Source of the DNA: GWA2-66-18 sp964537395
GTDB lineage: Bacteria; Elusimicrobiota; Elusimicrobia; UBA1565; UBA9628
Assembly: GCA_964537395.1 (NCBI GenBank)
Contig: CAZIBN010000022.1
Location: 1 to 51,019 of the forward strand
Length of the DNA stretch: 51,019 nt
Direction: 5' to 3'
Shown here one piece after another: positions 14,184 to 22,392 of this stretch. Numbering within the stretch: the stretch's first letter is position 1; every line of letters starts with the position of its first letter. The position numbers and the translations under genes were made by a program. The notes beneath the pieces are model-generated. The model made no database searches. It was given only the letters and a program-made list of their open reading frames with translations, and was not told where the DNA came from.

Positions 14184-15095
14184 CTAGGGCAGGGCGTTTA
14201 GGCCGTCCTGGATGACGGCCAGGCGCTGGGGGACGGTCAGCATGACCGGCTTGGTTTGGAGCTTGAGGCCGATGATGGGGCAGGACGGCGCCGCGTCGAG
14301 GGCCGCCTTCGCGGCCGCGGGGGTGAGCAGGGATTGCGGGCATTTCGTCGAGAAGGGGGCGTGGGAGTCGCGCCACTCCCCATACTCGGGGTGGGCGGGC
14401 GTCACGCCGGAAAAGAACAAGGCGCCGAGAAGATCGGCCTGAACGGCGCGGGCGATATGAACGAGCGGGCCTTCGGCCGTGTGGGTTTCGACGGCGGAGC
14501 GGCCCCAGTTGATCGCCAGGCCGATCGGCGTCTTGCCGCCTGAGAGCTTGGCCGCCATGACATCGTCTTCGATCCGCAGGAAGCCTTTGTCGGGCGCCTG
14601 GCCGGGCACGACGGCGTCGCAATGTTCGACGAGCAGACGGGCTCCCTGCCAGTCGCGGCCGCGCAGGTCGGTCAGCGAGTCCGCGAAGCCCTCGAGCGAG
14701 GACTTCGCGCCGGAGGCGCCCAGGCGCGGCGCGGAATGAACCATGACGGCGCGCACGGCGCGGCGGCCGAGCGCGTGATGAAGCTTCTCGACGGCGAGGC
14801 GCGCCGATTCCATGTAATCGAGGGCGCGCTTGCGGCCGTCGGGGTCGGCGCTGGCCAGGCCGAAATGTTTATCGTCGCTGAGCTTGTCCATCGTGCCGGG
14901 CAAGGTCGTCAGGACGATGGTCCAGTCCGGCCGGATCTGAGAAATCAGCCAGCCTTCGTCGCTGCGGTGCAAAGCTCCGAAGAAAGGCTGCTCGAGCCCG
15001 GCGACATCCATGTTCGCGATGCCCGCGTAGAGAGCGGCTTCGGCGGCCTGATCCAAGGCCGCGGCGGCGGCGTAGGCGCCGATGTGGATCTTCAT
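14184..15095 (-). CDS. DUF4862 family protein
   Basis: 303 residues. The order of conserved blocks matches DUF4862, a probable TIM-barrel family of unknown activity: GLEQPFFGALH, the PDWTIVLTTLPGTM strand, FGLASADPDGRKRALDYM, RAVMVHSAPR, ARLLVEHCDA, KGFLRIEDD, PIGLAINWGRSAVE, LFFSGVTP and WRDSHAPF. The acidic and His residues at strand ends suggest a sugar-phosphate or metal-type active site as in xylose-isomerase-like barrels, but this is inference. TACGAT lies six bases upstream of the ATG. It is convergent with the MazG-like cassette. Confidence 0.8.
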   Translation of the reverse strand: MKIHIGAYAAAAALDQAAEAALYAGIANMDVAGLEQPFFGALHRSDEGWLISQIRPDWTIVLTTLPGTMDKLSDDKHFGLASADPDGRKRALDYMESARLAVEKLHHALGRRAVRAVMVHSAPRLGASGAKSSLEGFADSLTDLRGRDWQGARLLVEHCDAVVPGQAPDKGFLRIEDDVMAAKLSGGKTPIGLAINWGRSAVETHTAEGPLVHIARAVQADLLGALFFSGVTPAHPEYGEWRDSHAPFSTKCPQSLLTPAAAKAALDAAPSCPIIGLKLQTKPVMLTVPQRLAVIQDGLNALP

Positions 15096-15189
15096 CCGCT
15101 CATCGTATAACTATCGTTGTCCCGCGCCTAGGCCTTTTGCCGGGCGCATCTTTAGGCCTTCCGGACCCATGTGTTCGCCGCGAGTGGGT

Positions 15190-15195
15190 TAGACT
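15190..15195 (+). promoter_or_regulatory. -10 box TAGACT, six bases before ATG
   Basis: TAGACT followed by six bases and the ATG at 15202; no clear -35 box. Confidence 0.45.
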
Positions 15196-15201
15196 TGGCT
15201 T

Positions 15202-16635
15202 ATGGTGAATACGCTCCGCCGTTTCGCCGTCAGCTCGGTGCTGTTGTCGTTGGCGTCCGCGTCTCCGGCTCAGATGCGGACCGCGATGCCGGTCGCGCCC
15301 GTCGTTTCATTCTCCGTTCCGCTGACGCCGTTCACCCAGTTCTCCGCTCCCGCCCTGTCGTTCTCACCGTCGTTGTCTGCCCCGCTGTTATCCCCGATTC
15401 TTTCGCCGTCCATCGCGCCCGCCCTCTCCGCCGCTTCGCCGGTCACCGTCGCCGAAGGCCGCGCCTTCTTCGACGGTGCGGCCGCGAAAGCGGACGCGCC
15501 GGCCCCGGCGAACCCCGCGCGCGCCCCGCGCGGCGATTCCGTTGTTCTTAACGGAGCCGTCCTCCCCTCGCGCATGTTCTCCGACCAGACCTCGATCGCC
15601 GGCCACCTCATCCGAGCGATCGACGCCGCTCAGGTCTCGATCGATGTCGCGATCCACGGCCTCGCCCTGCGCGAGGTCGCCGCCGCTCTCGTGCGCGCCA
15701 AGAACCGCGGCGTGAAGGTCCGCATCCTGATGAACCAGACCCACGTATTCCCGGAGAAGCCGCGCGACAAGCGCAGCCCCGAGGTGCAGCAGCTCATCGA
15801 CCTGGGCTTCGAGATGAAGATGCTGCGCGGCGGCGACATGTTCGGCATCATGCACAACAAGATCGCGATCTTCGATGATCAGGTGCTGGAGACCGGGTCG
15901 TTCAACTGGACCCACGCCGCCGACGCCTGGCATTGGGAGAACGCGATGTTCCACGCGGAGCAGGCGCGCATCAAGGCCTACCAGGCCTACATGGATTGGA
16001 TGTGGTCGGTCGCCTCGAAGATCCCGAACACGGCCCCCGCGATCCCCACGCCGATCGCCGAGGGCGAGCCGCACCCCGGTCTGCCGCCCGCTCCGCAGGA
16101 CGGCGCCCGTCCCATTTCGTTCAACGGTTCGGCATTCCCGGCCCAGGCCTTCTCGCCTGGCGGCGTGACCGCCCACCTCGTGCGCGCGATCGACGCCTCC
16201 AAGTCCTCGGTCGACCTGGCCAATTTCTCCTTCACCTCCGAGGATCTGCGCGACGCGCTGCTGCGCGCCCGGGAGCGCGGCGTGAGGATCCGCATCGTCT
16301 TCGACGCCGACCAGTACAAGTTCCTCTCCGAGATGCGCTGGTTCACGGAGAATGGCTTCGACCTCATGCTCTCCCACGGCAAGGACGGGCAAAAGGGCGT
16401 CATGCACAACAAGTTCGCGGTGTTCGACGGCGCCATGGCGGAAGCGGGCTCGTTCAACTGGACCCGCAACGGCGAGAAGAACAACTACGAGAACGCGATG
16501 TTCCTCGACGCGCCCGACGACGTCGCGGCGTACGCCGCGTACTTCGCGCGCATCCGCGCCCAGGCCTATGCTCCGGCGCCTGATGAGCATGTCGGCCCGC
16601 ACGCCGCGCCCGAAGACTTCCACTTCGGACTCTGA
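15202..16635 (+). CDS. Secreted phospholipase D-like protein with two HKD motifs
   Basis: 477 residues. Signal peptide (SSVLLSLASASPAQ), then about 80 residues of Pro/Ser/Ala/Leu-rich leader ending in an EGRAFFDGAA box. Two PLD domains follow: HNKIAIFDD with GSFNWTHAADAWHWEN (about 218-256) and HNKFAVFDG with GSFNWTRNGEKNNYEN (about 401-435), both with intact His-Lys-Asp. The two domains show the LIRAIDAAQVSIDVAIHG style of the Nuc/minicardiolipin group, so it may be a secreted nuclease or a phospholipid enzyme. The leader resembles those of the kinase-like protein (32776-34767) and the 25514-26044 protein. Confidence 0.88.
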   Translation: MVNTLRRFAVSSVLLSLASASPAQMRTAMPVAPVVSFSVPLTPFTQFSAPALSFSPSLSAPLLSPILSPSIAPALSAASPVTVAEGRAFFDGAAAKADAPAPANPARAPRGDSVVLNGAVLPSRMFSDQTSIAGHLIRAIDAAQVSIDVAIHGLALREVAAALVRAKNRGVKVRILMNQTHVFPEKPRDKRSPEVQQLIDLGFEMKMLRGGDMFGIMHNKIAIFDDQVLETGSFNWTHAADAWHWENAMFHAEQARIKAYQAYMDWMWSVASKIPNTAPAIPTPIAEGEPHPGLPPAPQDGARPISFNGSAFPAQAFSPGGVTAHLVRAIDASKSSVDLANFSFTSEDLRDALLRARERGVRIRIVFDADQYKFLSEMRWFTENGFDLMLSHGKDGQKGVMHNKFAVFDGAMAEAGSFNWTRNGEKNNYENAMFLDAPDDVAAYAAYFARIRAQAYAPAPDEHVGPHAAPEDFHFGL

Positions 16636-16656
16636 CCGCTCGGCCCGCGCGCCGTA

Positions 16657-16685
16657 TTGACGGCGCCCGGGATGGCGTCTATACA
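16657..16685 (+). promoter_or_regulatory. Promoter TTGACG-N17-TATACA, leaderless
   Basis: TTGACG (16657-16662), 17 bases, TATACA (16680-16685), seven bases to the ATG at 16693. It fixes that ATG as the start, because the longer frame would begin inside the -35 box. Confidence 0.65.
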
Positions 16686-16692
16686 GGGGTCG

Positions 16693-18684
16693 ATGGTTGC
16701 GCGCCTCGCTCTGTTGCTCCTCCTCGCCGGCGCGCCGTTCGCGCGCGCCGAGGGTCCCGACACCAATAAGCCGGGAGACGGCTTGGGCCTGACGCCCGGC
16801 CAGGGCGCGGACTTGATCGGTCCTCGTCAGCCTGCTGCGGGTACGACCGGGCCCCCCGGTTTTTCGGACCTCGGCAACGGTTTTCATAAGGGAGGCGGCT
16901 CCGCGGGGCCGCAGGTCCTGGGAACCTCGACCTCGCCCGGTGTCCCGGGAAAAGGCCGCTCCGGGGCGGGAGGCGCCGCGGCGACCGGTGGCTCCGGCGG
17001 TTCGGCCGCCGCTGCGGCCCTCGCCCCGGCCCGCGTCCCCGCTCCTTTTGGCGAAAAGGCCGGAGACTCGGCCTTGGCGATCAAGGCCGGCGTCGAGCTT
17101 CAGTTGGGCGATCTCGCCGCTGCCTGCGCGGACGCCGGCGCCGCGCTTAAGGAGAACCCGAACGACGCGAAGGCGCTCAAGATCGAACGGCTCGCCTGCC
17201 GCGCCGGATTGTCGAGCGGTCCGAAAGCGCTCGACGCCGGGGAGCTCAAGACCGGGCCCGCGGGCAAGGACGTGACGCTCGACGCGGCCTCCCGGTCGCG
17301 GCTGCTGCGCGGCGAAACGGGAGGGGGGGCCATGACCGGCCCCGGCGCGCTTCAGGCCTGGCTCGTGCGCATCACCGAGACGAAGGAGCGCGGCGACGAC
17401 GCCCAGGTGATCCTGCTCTGCGACGAGGCCTTGCGGGAGTTCCCCGGAAACACGAATCTCCTCGATTCGAAGGCGACCGCGCAGAACAAGCTCAAGGACT
17501 TCAAGGGAGCGCTCGCCGCGGCCAACGAGGCGCTCGACATCGACCCGAAGGACGCCGTCGCGTGGGCGAACAAGGCCTTCGCGCTCGGCGGCCTCGGCGA
17601 CCGGGAGGGGATGATCGCGGCCCTGCGCGCGGCGGCGGCGCTCGATCCGCGCTTCGAGGCGGCGCTGAAGGCGGCCCTGGCCGGCGACGCCGCGGGGCTT
17701 TTCGACGTCAAGGCGCCGGGGGGCAAGGCGCTGCCGATGGCCGTCTGGATCGGCGTTCCGGCCGGCGTGGGCTTCCTGCTGATGTTGATCGTCGTGCTCC
17801 TGGCCCGGCGCGCGGCGCCGCGGCCCGCGGCCGAGCCCGCGCCTTCGGGGCCGCTCGCGCCGCGCACGATCGGGGCCGGCGACGTCCTGGGCGGGAATTT
17901 CCGCATCGACGGCGAGCTCGGCCGAGGCGGCATGGGCGTCGTGTTCGACGCCTTCGACGAGAAGCTCGAGCGCCGCGTCGCCATCAAGCAGCTCCAGCGC
18001 GACGCGAGCACGACCCCGGACGACCTCGCGCGCTTCCTTAAAGAGGCACGGCTCGTCGCCAAGCTCAAGCACTCCAACCTGGCCGAGATCTACACCGTCC
18101 TTGAGGAGAAGGACGAGCTCCTGCTCATCTTCGAGTTCGTCGACGGTCGTACGCTCGACAAGGTCATCGCGACCAATCGCGGCGTGCCGGTGGCGCAGGC
18201 GGAAAAAATACTGTCCGGGATCGCTGGAGCGCTCGATTACGCCCACGGCCTGAAGATCATCCACCGAGACCTCAAGCCGTCGAACGTCATGATCACGCGC
18301 GACGGCGCGGGGGTGAAGGTCATGGATTTCGGCATCGCGCACCAGGCGACCTCGACGGGGCTGACCAAGACCGCGGCTTCGGGCACGCCGCCGTACATGT
18401 CTCCCGAGCAGGGCCTGGGCTCGGTCTCGAAGTCGTCGGACCTGTACGCGCTCGGCGTGATGACCTACGAGATGGTCACCGGCGTCCGCCCCTTCGCGGG
18501 GCCGGACTTCCTCGAGCAGAAGCTGCGCAAGGAGTTCGTGCCCGTCGCGCAGCGCGGCGCGGCCCTGCCCGCGGGGCTCGACGCGTTCTTCGCCTACGTC
18601 CTCGACCCCGATCCCACGAAGCGCCCGGCCACGGGTGCGGCGTTCCTCCAGGCCTTCCGGTACAGCGCCGGCCTCGGATCCTGA
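16693..18684 (+). CDS. Transmembrane Ser/Thr kinase with N-terminal exported TPR domain
   Basis: 663 residues. Signal peptide (LALLLLLAGAPFARA), a Gly/Ala/Pro-rich stretch, TPR-like units (about 115-150 and 235-310, e.g. VILLCDEALREFPGN and ALAAANEALDIDPKDAVAW), one transmembrane helix (AVWIGVPAGVGFLLMLIVVLLA by segments, about 350-372), then a full Hanks kinase: GELGRGGMGVVFDA (P-loop), RRVAIKQL (Lys), IIHRDLKPSNVM (HRD), KVMDFGIA (DFG), GTPPYMSPEQ (APE-type). All catalytic residues are present. The kinase is C-terminal, the reverse of the common order for bacterial kinases. Promoter and ATG are well defined. Next is the MarR gene with its own promoter. Confidence 0.9.
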   Translation: MVARLALLLLLAGAPFARAEGPDTNKPGDGLGLTPGQGADLIGPRQPAAGTTGPPGFSDLGNGFHKGGGSAGPQVLGTSTSPGVPGKGRSGAGGAAATGGSGGSAAAAALAPARVPAPFGEKAGDSALAIKAGVELQLGDLAAACADAGAALKENPNDAKALKIERLACRAGLSSGPKALDAGELKTGPAGKDVTLDAASRSRLLRGETGGGAMTGPGALQAWLVRITETKERGDDAQVILLCDEALREFPGNTNLLDSKATAQNKLKDFKGALAAANEALDIDPKDAVAWANKAFALGGLGDREGMIAALRAAAALDPRFEAALKAALAGDAAGLFDVKAPGGKALPMAVWIGVPAGVGFLLMLIVVLLARRAAPRPAAEPAPSGPLAPRTIGAGDVLGGNFRIDGELGRGGMGVVFDAFDEKLERRVAIKQLQRDASTTPDDLARFLKEARLVAKLKHSNLAEIYTVLEEKDELLLIFEFVDGRTLDKVIATNRGVPVAQAEKILSGIAGALDYAHGLKIIHRDLKPSNVMITRDGAGVKVMDFGIAHQATSTGLTKTAASGTPPYMSPEQGLGSVSKSSDLYALGVMTYEMVTGVRPFAGPDFLEQKLRKEFVPVAQRGAALPAGLDAFFAYVLDPDPTKRPATGAAFLQAFRYSAGLGS

Positions 18685-18686
18685 CC

Positions 18687-18715
18687 TTGACAATGGACGG
18701 GCCCGGAGCTATACT
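18687..18715 (+). promoter_or_regulatory. Promoter TTGACA-N17-TATACT of marR-pirin
   Basis: TTGACA (18687-18692), 17 bases, TATACT (18710-18715). It starts three bases after the kinase stop and is followed at once by the MarR operator-like palindrome. Confidence 0.8.
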
Positions 18716-18719
18716 TCTT

Positions 18720-18743
18720 ATATAGTTCAACATTAAACTATAT
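18720..18743. promoter_or_regulatory. MarR operator-like inverted repeat over the start codon
   Basis: ATATAGTT (18720-18727) and AACTATAT (18736-18743) flank eight bases. The right arm includes the first two bases of the marR ATG (18742-18744). Position just after the -10 box suggests autorepression of marR-pirin. Confidence 0.65.
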
Positions 18744-19191
18744 GGGATCGCGATATAAAGGGACGGCGAAGGAAGTCCGGGCGCTGAACGCGTTCGTCGC
18801 GCTGCAGCGCGCGGCGGAGTCCGTCGAATCGGCGACGCAGGCGGAGATCGTGCGGGCGAGGCTGACGCAGAGCCAGTTCGGGGTGCTCGAGGCCCTGCTG
18901 CACCTGGGCCCGCTGTGCGCGAAGGACCTCGCCCGGAAGATCCTGCGCAGCAAGGGCAATCTGACGCTCGTCATCGAGAATCTGGAGAAGGCGGGGCTCG
19001 TTTCCCGGGTCGCGCGCGAGGAGGACCGGCGCTACCTGACGGTGACGCTGACGGCGAAGGGCCGCCGGCTCGTGGCGGGGATGTTCCCCCGTCATGCGGG
19101 GACGATCGTGAAGGCGCTAGACATCTTGACGGCGGATGAGCAACAGGTGCTTCGGCGGTTGTGCCGCAAGCTCGGCAAGGCGCAAAAGTAA
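18742..19191 (+). CDS. MarR-family transcriptional regulator
   Basis: 149 residues with the winged-helix plan: LTQSQFGVLEALLHLGPLCAKDLARKILRSKGNLTLVIENLEKAGLVSRV by segments (about 34-85) is the HTH, and REEDRRYLTVTLTAKGRRL the wing. MarR proteins are ligand- or redox-released repressors. The 8-8-8 palindrome over its own start codon is a probable operator. It is followed after 10 bases by a pirin gene with AAGGAGG, a pairing often seen in stress or oxidant response operons. Confidence 0.9.
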   Translation: MGSRYKGTAKEVRALNAFVALQRAAESVESATQAEIVRARLTQSQFGVLEALLHLGPLCAKDLARKILRSKGNLTLVIENLEKAGLVSRVAREEDRRYLTVTLTAKGRRLVAGMFPRHAGTIVKALDILTADEQQVLRRLCRKLGKAQK

Positions 19192-19201
19192 GGAGGCGGT
19201 C

Positions 19202-19927
19202 ATGAACGACAAGAGAGAAGGGTACATCGAGGTCAAGAAGGCGGGGGACCGCTTCCACACGCAGATCTCGTGGCTGAACGGCCGGCATAGCTTCAGCTTC
19301 GGCTCGCACTACGATGCGACGAACACCCATCACGGCTTGCTCCTCGTCAGCAACGAGGACTACATCGACCCGATGAAGGGGTTCTCGACGCACCCGCACC
19401 AGGACATGGAGATCGTGACCTGGATGCTCGAAGGCGAGGTCGAGCACAAGGACTCGATGGGCAACAGCGGCATCATCTATCCGGGCCTGGCCCAGCGCAT
19501 GAGCGCGGGCACGGGCATCTATCACTCCGAGATGAACTCCCGCGCCGACGGGCGCGCGCATCTCGTGCAGATGTGGGTGCTTCCCGACACCGAGCGCATC
19601 AAGCCCGGCTACGAGCAGCTCGACATCAATTCAGAGCTGGCGAAGGGGGAGCTTATTCCATTGGCCTCCGGAAACAAAGATCTGGCGGCGATCCGCATCC
19701 GTCAGAAGGACGCGACATTGTGGGTCGGCCGCCTGGCGCCGGGCAAGGCGGTGAAAGTTCCCGAGGCCTCGCACGTGCACCTTTTCGTCGCGAAGGGCTC
19801 GGGCACGCTCGCGGGCGCCGGAACGCTCGAGCAGGGCGACGCCGCCCGCCTCGTTCGCGCCGGCACCCCCCTGTGGACCGCCGGCCCGAAGGGCTCCGAA
19901 GTCCTCATCTGGCAGACGGAAGCCTAA
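19202..19927 (+). CDS. Pirin-family protein
   Basis: 241 residues, a bicupin. The N-terminal cupin has the iron-site pattern HPHQDMEIVTWMLEGEVEHKDSMG (about 62-85) with Glu and His ligands at about 106-111 (GIYHSEMN), and the C-terminal region continues as the second cupin. Bacterial pirins include quercetinase-like dioxygenases and redox-sensing regulators; which applies here cannot be told. AAGGAGG seven bases before ATG sets the start. It is the second gene of the marR operon; a palindromic repeat begins three bases after its stop. Confidence 0.9.
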   Translation: MNDKREGYIEVKKAGDRFHTQISWLNGRHSFSFGSHYDATNTHHGLLLVSNEDYIDPMKGFSTHPHQDMEIVTWMLEGEVEHKDSMGNSGIIYPGLAQRMSAGTGIYHSEMNSRADGRAHLVQMWVLPDTERIKPGYEQLDINSELAKGELIPLASGNKDLAAIRIRQKDATLWVGRLAPGKAVKVPEASHVHLFVAKGSGTLAGAGTLEQGDAARLVRAGTPLWTAGPKGSEVLIWQTEA

Positions 19928-19930
19928 AGA

Positions 19931-19987
19931 AGGGGTCTGACCTCCCGTTGTTGCGTAACTTACGCAACAACGGGAGGTCAGACCCCT
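19931..19987. repeat. Palindromic repeat, GGGGTC-ended type
   Basis: 28-base perfect arms around a single C. Ends are AGGGGTCTGACC / GGTCAGACCCCT; the centre is TTGCGTAA-C-TTACGCAA. It lies between the pirin stop and the RNase R start, and the inner TTACGCAACA is shared with the palindrome at 22031-22096. Confidence 0.9.
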
Positions 19988-19994
19988 AAACTGT

Positions 19995-20000
19995 CATAAT
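19995..20000 (+). promoter_or_regulatory. -10 box CATAAT, six bases before ATG
   Basis: CATAAT then six bases and the RNase R ATG at 20007. The place of a -35 box falls in the arm of the palindrome at 19931-19987, where none is obvious. Confidence 0.4.
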
Positions 20001-20006
20001 GAACGC

Positions 20007-22022
20007 ATGAGAGGACGAGGACGCGGCGGGCATCAGAGTCAGAAGGGCGGCAACCGGGGCGGCGGCAAGAGCTCCGGGGGCGGGACCTTTCTCGACGGCA
20101 AGCTCCAGCATAAGGGGCGCTTCGGCTTCTTGATCTCCGAGGTCGTCGGCGCGGCGGACGTGTTCGTCAGCGGTCCCACGCTCGGCCTCGCTATGGACGG
20201 CGACCGCGTCAAGGTCCGCCTCGGCGGCGAGCGCAACGGTAAGCGCATGGGCGAGATCGTCGAGGTGCTCACGCGCGCGCGCACGACCGCGATCGGATTC
20301 CTGCGTAAGGCGGGCAAGTACTGGGCCGTTCTGCCCGAAGGCGCTGATGAATCCCAAGCTCTCCTCGTTCTCGGCTTCGCGCCGGGCGCGGGCGAGCCCG
20401 AGCCCGGCGTCCTCGTGGCGCTCAAGATCGAGCGCTGGCCGACCCCCACCGCCCCCGCGGCGGGCACGGTCACCAAGATCCTCGGCAAGGCGAGCAGCCC
20501 CGCGGTGCGCCTCTCCGCCACTCTCGCCTCCAAGGAAATCGACACGACTTTCCCCAAGGCCGTGGAGAGCGAGGCCGCGAAGTTCGGCCTCGACCCGACG
20601 CCTGAGCAGTGGGCCGGGCGCAAGGAGCTGTTCCATCTCCCGGTGTTCACCATCGACGGCGCCGACGCGAAGGATTTCGACGACGCCGTCTCCCTCGAGG
20701 AGCTGCCCGGCGGCTCCTGGCGGCTGGGCGTGCACATCGCCGCCGTCGCCGAGTACGTCAAGCGCGGCTCGGCCATCGACGCCGAGGCGATCAAGCGCGC
20801 CACCAGCGTGTACCTTCCCGGCCGCTGCATCCCGATGCTGCCGCCCAATCTCTCCGATCACCTCTGTTCGCTGCGTCCCGACGTGCCCCGCCTGACCGTC
20901 ACTTGCTGGCTCGAGCTCGACGCGCACGGCGCACCCGGGAAGGTCGAGGTCCAGGAGACGGTCATTCGCTCCTGCCGGCGCTTCACGTATGAAGAAGTGC
21001 AGGACGTCGTCGACGGCAAGCCCGTCGAGCGTGTGACGCCGGAAGTCAAAGCCGTGGTCCTGAAAATGGCGACGCTGGCCAAGATGCTGACCAAGGTCCG
21101 CATGCGCCGCGGCGCCCTCGACTTCATGACGACCGAGTACTACGTCAAGATGGACGAGGAGGGCCTGCCGCTGATCGTCCTCAAGCGCCCGCGCCTCGAC
21201 AGCCATCGCTTGATCGAGGAGTTCATGGTCGCGGCCAACGAGGCCGTCGCCCGCACATTGTCGAAGAACAAGATCCCCTTCATGCGCCGGCTCCACGAGA
21301 CGCCCGATCCCGTGCGCCTGCAGGCGCTTCAGGAGGAGATGGGGCAGCTGGGCATCGTCGCCAAGACCTCCCTCGTCGCGCATCCTGTGGAGGGCCTGCA
21401 AAGCCTTCTCGCGGCCGCAGTCGGCCATCCTTTTGAAGAGACCGCCAACATCCAGGTCATCCGCAGCCTGAAGCAGGCGCGCTACACCGCAGAGGCGGGC
21501 GGCCACTTCGGCCTCGCGTCGAAGGACTACTGCCACTTCACCTCGCCGATCCGCCGCTACCCCGACCTCGTCGTGCATCGTGCCGTCAAAGGCCTGCTCA
21601 AGGGCGACAAGACGAGCCACGTCTCCGGCATCGACCTGGAAGGCCTCGCCGTGCACTGCTCCGAGCGCGAGCGCGGCGCCGCCGAGGCCGAGCGCAAGGC
21701 CGTGGACATGGCCCGCGCCGCGATCCTGGGCCGCTCCGTGGGCCAGGAGTTCGACGGCGTCGTCATCAATGTGACCACGGCCGGGGCCTTCGTGTCCCTG
21801 CCCGACTCCGGCGCCGTCGGCCTGTGGCGCGGCGCCAACGCGACGATCGGCCAGAAGCTCAAGGTGAAGCTGACCGGCGTCGACGAGGCCATGGGCCGCA
21901 TCGAGCTCGAGCCCGTCAAGGACTCCCTGCCCAACCAGATCCGCGTCACGCCCTGGCAGAACAAGAACAAGCCCGCCAAGCCGTCCCCTTGGCAAAACAA
22001 GAACAAGCGCCGCCGCCGCTGA
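20007..22022 (+). CDS. rnr: Ribonuclease R
   Basis: 671 residues. After a basic Gly-rich start come a cold-shock-like OB domain (about 25-85), the RNB catalytic domain (about 200-525) with the acidic site FTIDGADAKDFDDAVSLEEL by segments and LGVHIAAVAEYVKRGSAID, and a C-terminal S1 domain (about 575-645, GQEFDGVVINVTTAGAFVSL by segments). HFTSPIRRYPDLVVHR is the RNB end motif. The tail NKNKRRRR is a short version of the basic end of RNase R. It degrades structured RNA 3' to 5'. It is shorter than E. coli RNase R and lacks the N-terminal HTH. Confidence 0.93.
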   Translation: MRGRGRGGHQSQKGGNRGGGKSSGGGTFLDGKLQHKGRFGFLISEVVGAADVFVSGPTLGLAMDGDRVKVRLGGERNGKRMGEIVEVLTRARTTAIGFLRKAGKYWAVLPEGADESQALLVLGFAPGAGEPEPGVLVALKIERWPTPTAPAAGTVTKILGKASSPAVRLSATLASKEIDTTFPKAVESEAAKFGLDPTPEQWAGRKELFHLPVFTIDGADAKDFDDAVSLEELPGGSWRLGVHIAAVAEYVKRGSAIDAEAIKRATSVYLPGRCIPMLPPNLSDHLCSLRPDVPRLTVTCWLELDAHGAPGKVEVQETVIRSCRRFTYEEVQDVVDGKPVERVTPEVKAVVLKMATLAKMLTKVRMRRGALDFMTTEYYVKMDEEGLPLIVLKRPRLDSHRLIEEFMVAANEAVARTLSKNKIPFMRRLHETPDPVRLQALQEEMGQLGIVAKTSLVAHPVEGLQSLLAAAVGHPFEETANIQVIRSLKQARYTAEAGGHFGLASKDYCHFTSPIRRYPDLVVHRAVKGLLKGDKTSHVSGIDLEGLAVHCSERERGAAEAERKAVDMARAAILGRSVGQEFDGVVINVTTAGAFVSLPDSGAVGLWRGANATIGQKLKVKLTGVDEAMGRIELEPVKDSLPNQIRVTPWQNKNKPAKPSPWQNKNKRRRR

Positions 22023-22030
22023 CCTGTTTT

Positions 22031-22096
22031 GGTGTCAGGCCTTTACTTACGCAACATACTTTTAAAAGTATGTTGCGTAAGTAAAGGCCTGACACC
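22031..22096. repeat. Perfect 66-base palindrome, GGTGTCAGGC type
   Basis: 33-base arms with no loop, centred on TTTT/AAAA, starting nine bases after the RNase R stop. Ends are GGTGTCAGGC / GCCTGACACC as in the 27192 and 40348 repeats; the inner sequence (CTTACGCAACATAC) is different from those. Confidence 0.92.
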
Positions 22097-22191
22097 GATA
22101 GTGACTCTAGTTACGAGTTCTTGAAATGTCGTCGTAACAGGCCTCGGGCATACTCCGAATGTCGGCGCCCCCCGACAAGGAGTACACCGAG

Positions 22192-22392
22192 ATGAACATC
22201 ATGATGGTCGCCGCCGCCGCCGGCCACGGAACCAATCCCGCTCTGCCGTCCCAAGAGGGCATGCTGTTTTGCCTGTTTCTGGGGATAGCGGGGATGATGT
22301 TGCTGACCGCCGCCGGATTGATGGTCCGCCGCGAGGTGCCGAGGCACGAAGTGCGCTACGCCCGTTCACACCGCCGCACGAACGGCCTTTAG
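22192..22392 (+). CDS. Small single-pass membrane protein
   Basis: 66 residues, starting at the ATG that has AAGGAG eight bases upstream. One hydrophobic helix (about 23-45, GMLFCLFLGIAGMMLLTAAGLM by segments) is followed by a basic, His/Arg-rich tail. An N-terminal segment with Met and His (MNIMMVAAAAGHG) precedes it. Family unknown. It is convergent with umuC, overlapping its 3' end by 27 bases. Confidence 0.5.
   Translation: MNIMMVAAAAGHGTNPALPSQEGMLFCLFLGIAGMMLLTAAGLMVRREVPRHEVRYARSHRRTNGL

Noticed and set aside
15388..18693. 1101-codon open frame on the minus strand
   Set aside because: It is antisense to the PLD and kinase genes, both of which have clear domains. Its Arg/Gly/Ala-rich sequence is what GC-rich DNA gives in the complementary frame.
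19986..21995. 669-codon open frame antisense to RNase R
   Set aside because: Mirror frame of the rnr coding sequence; low-complexity composition and no recognisable domain.
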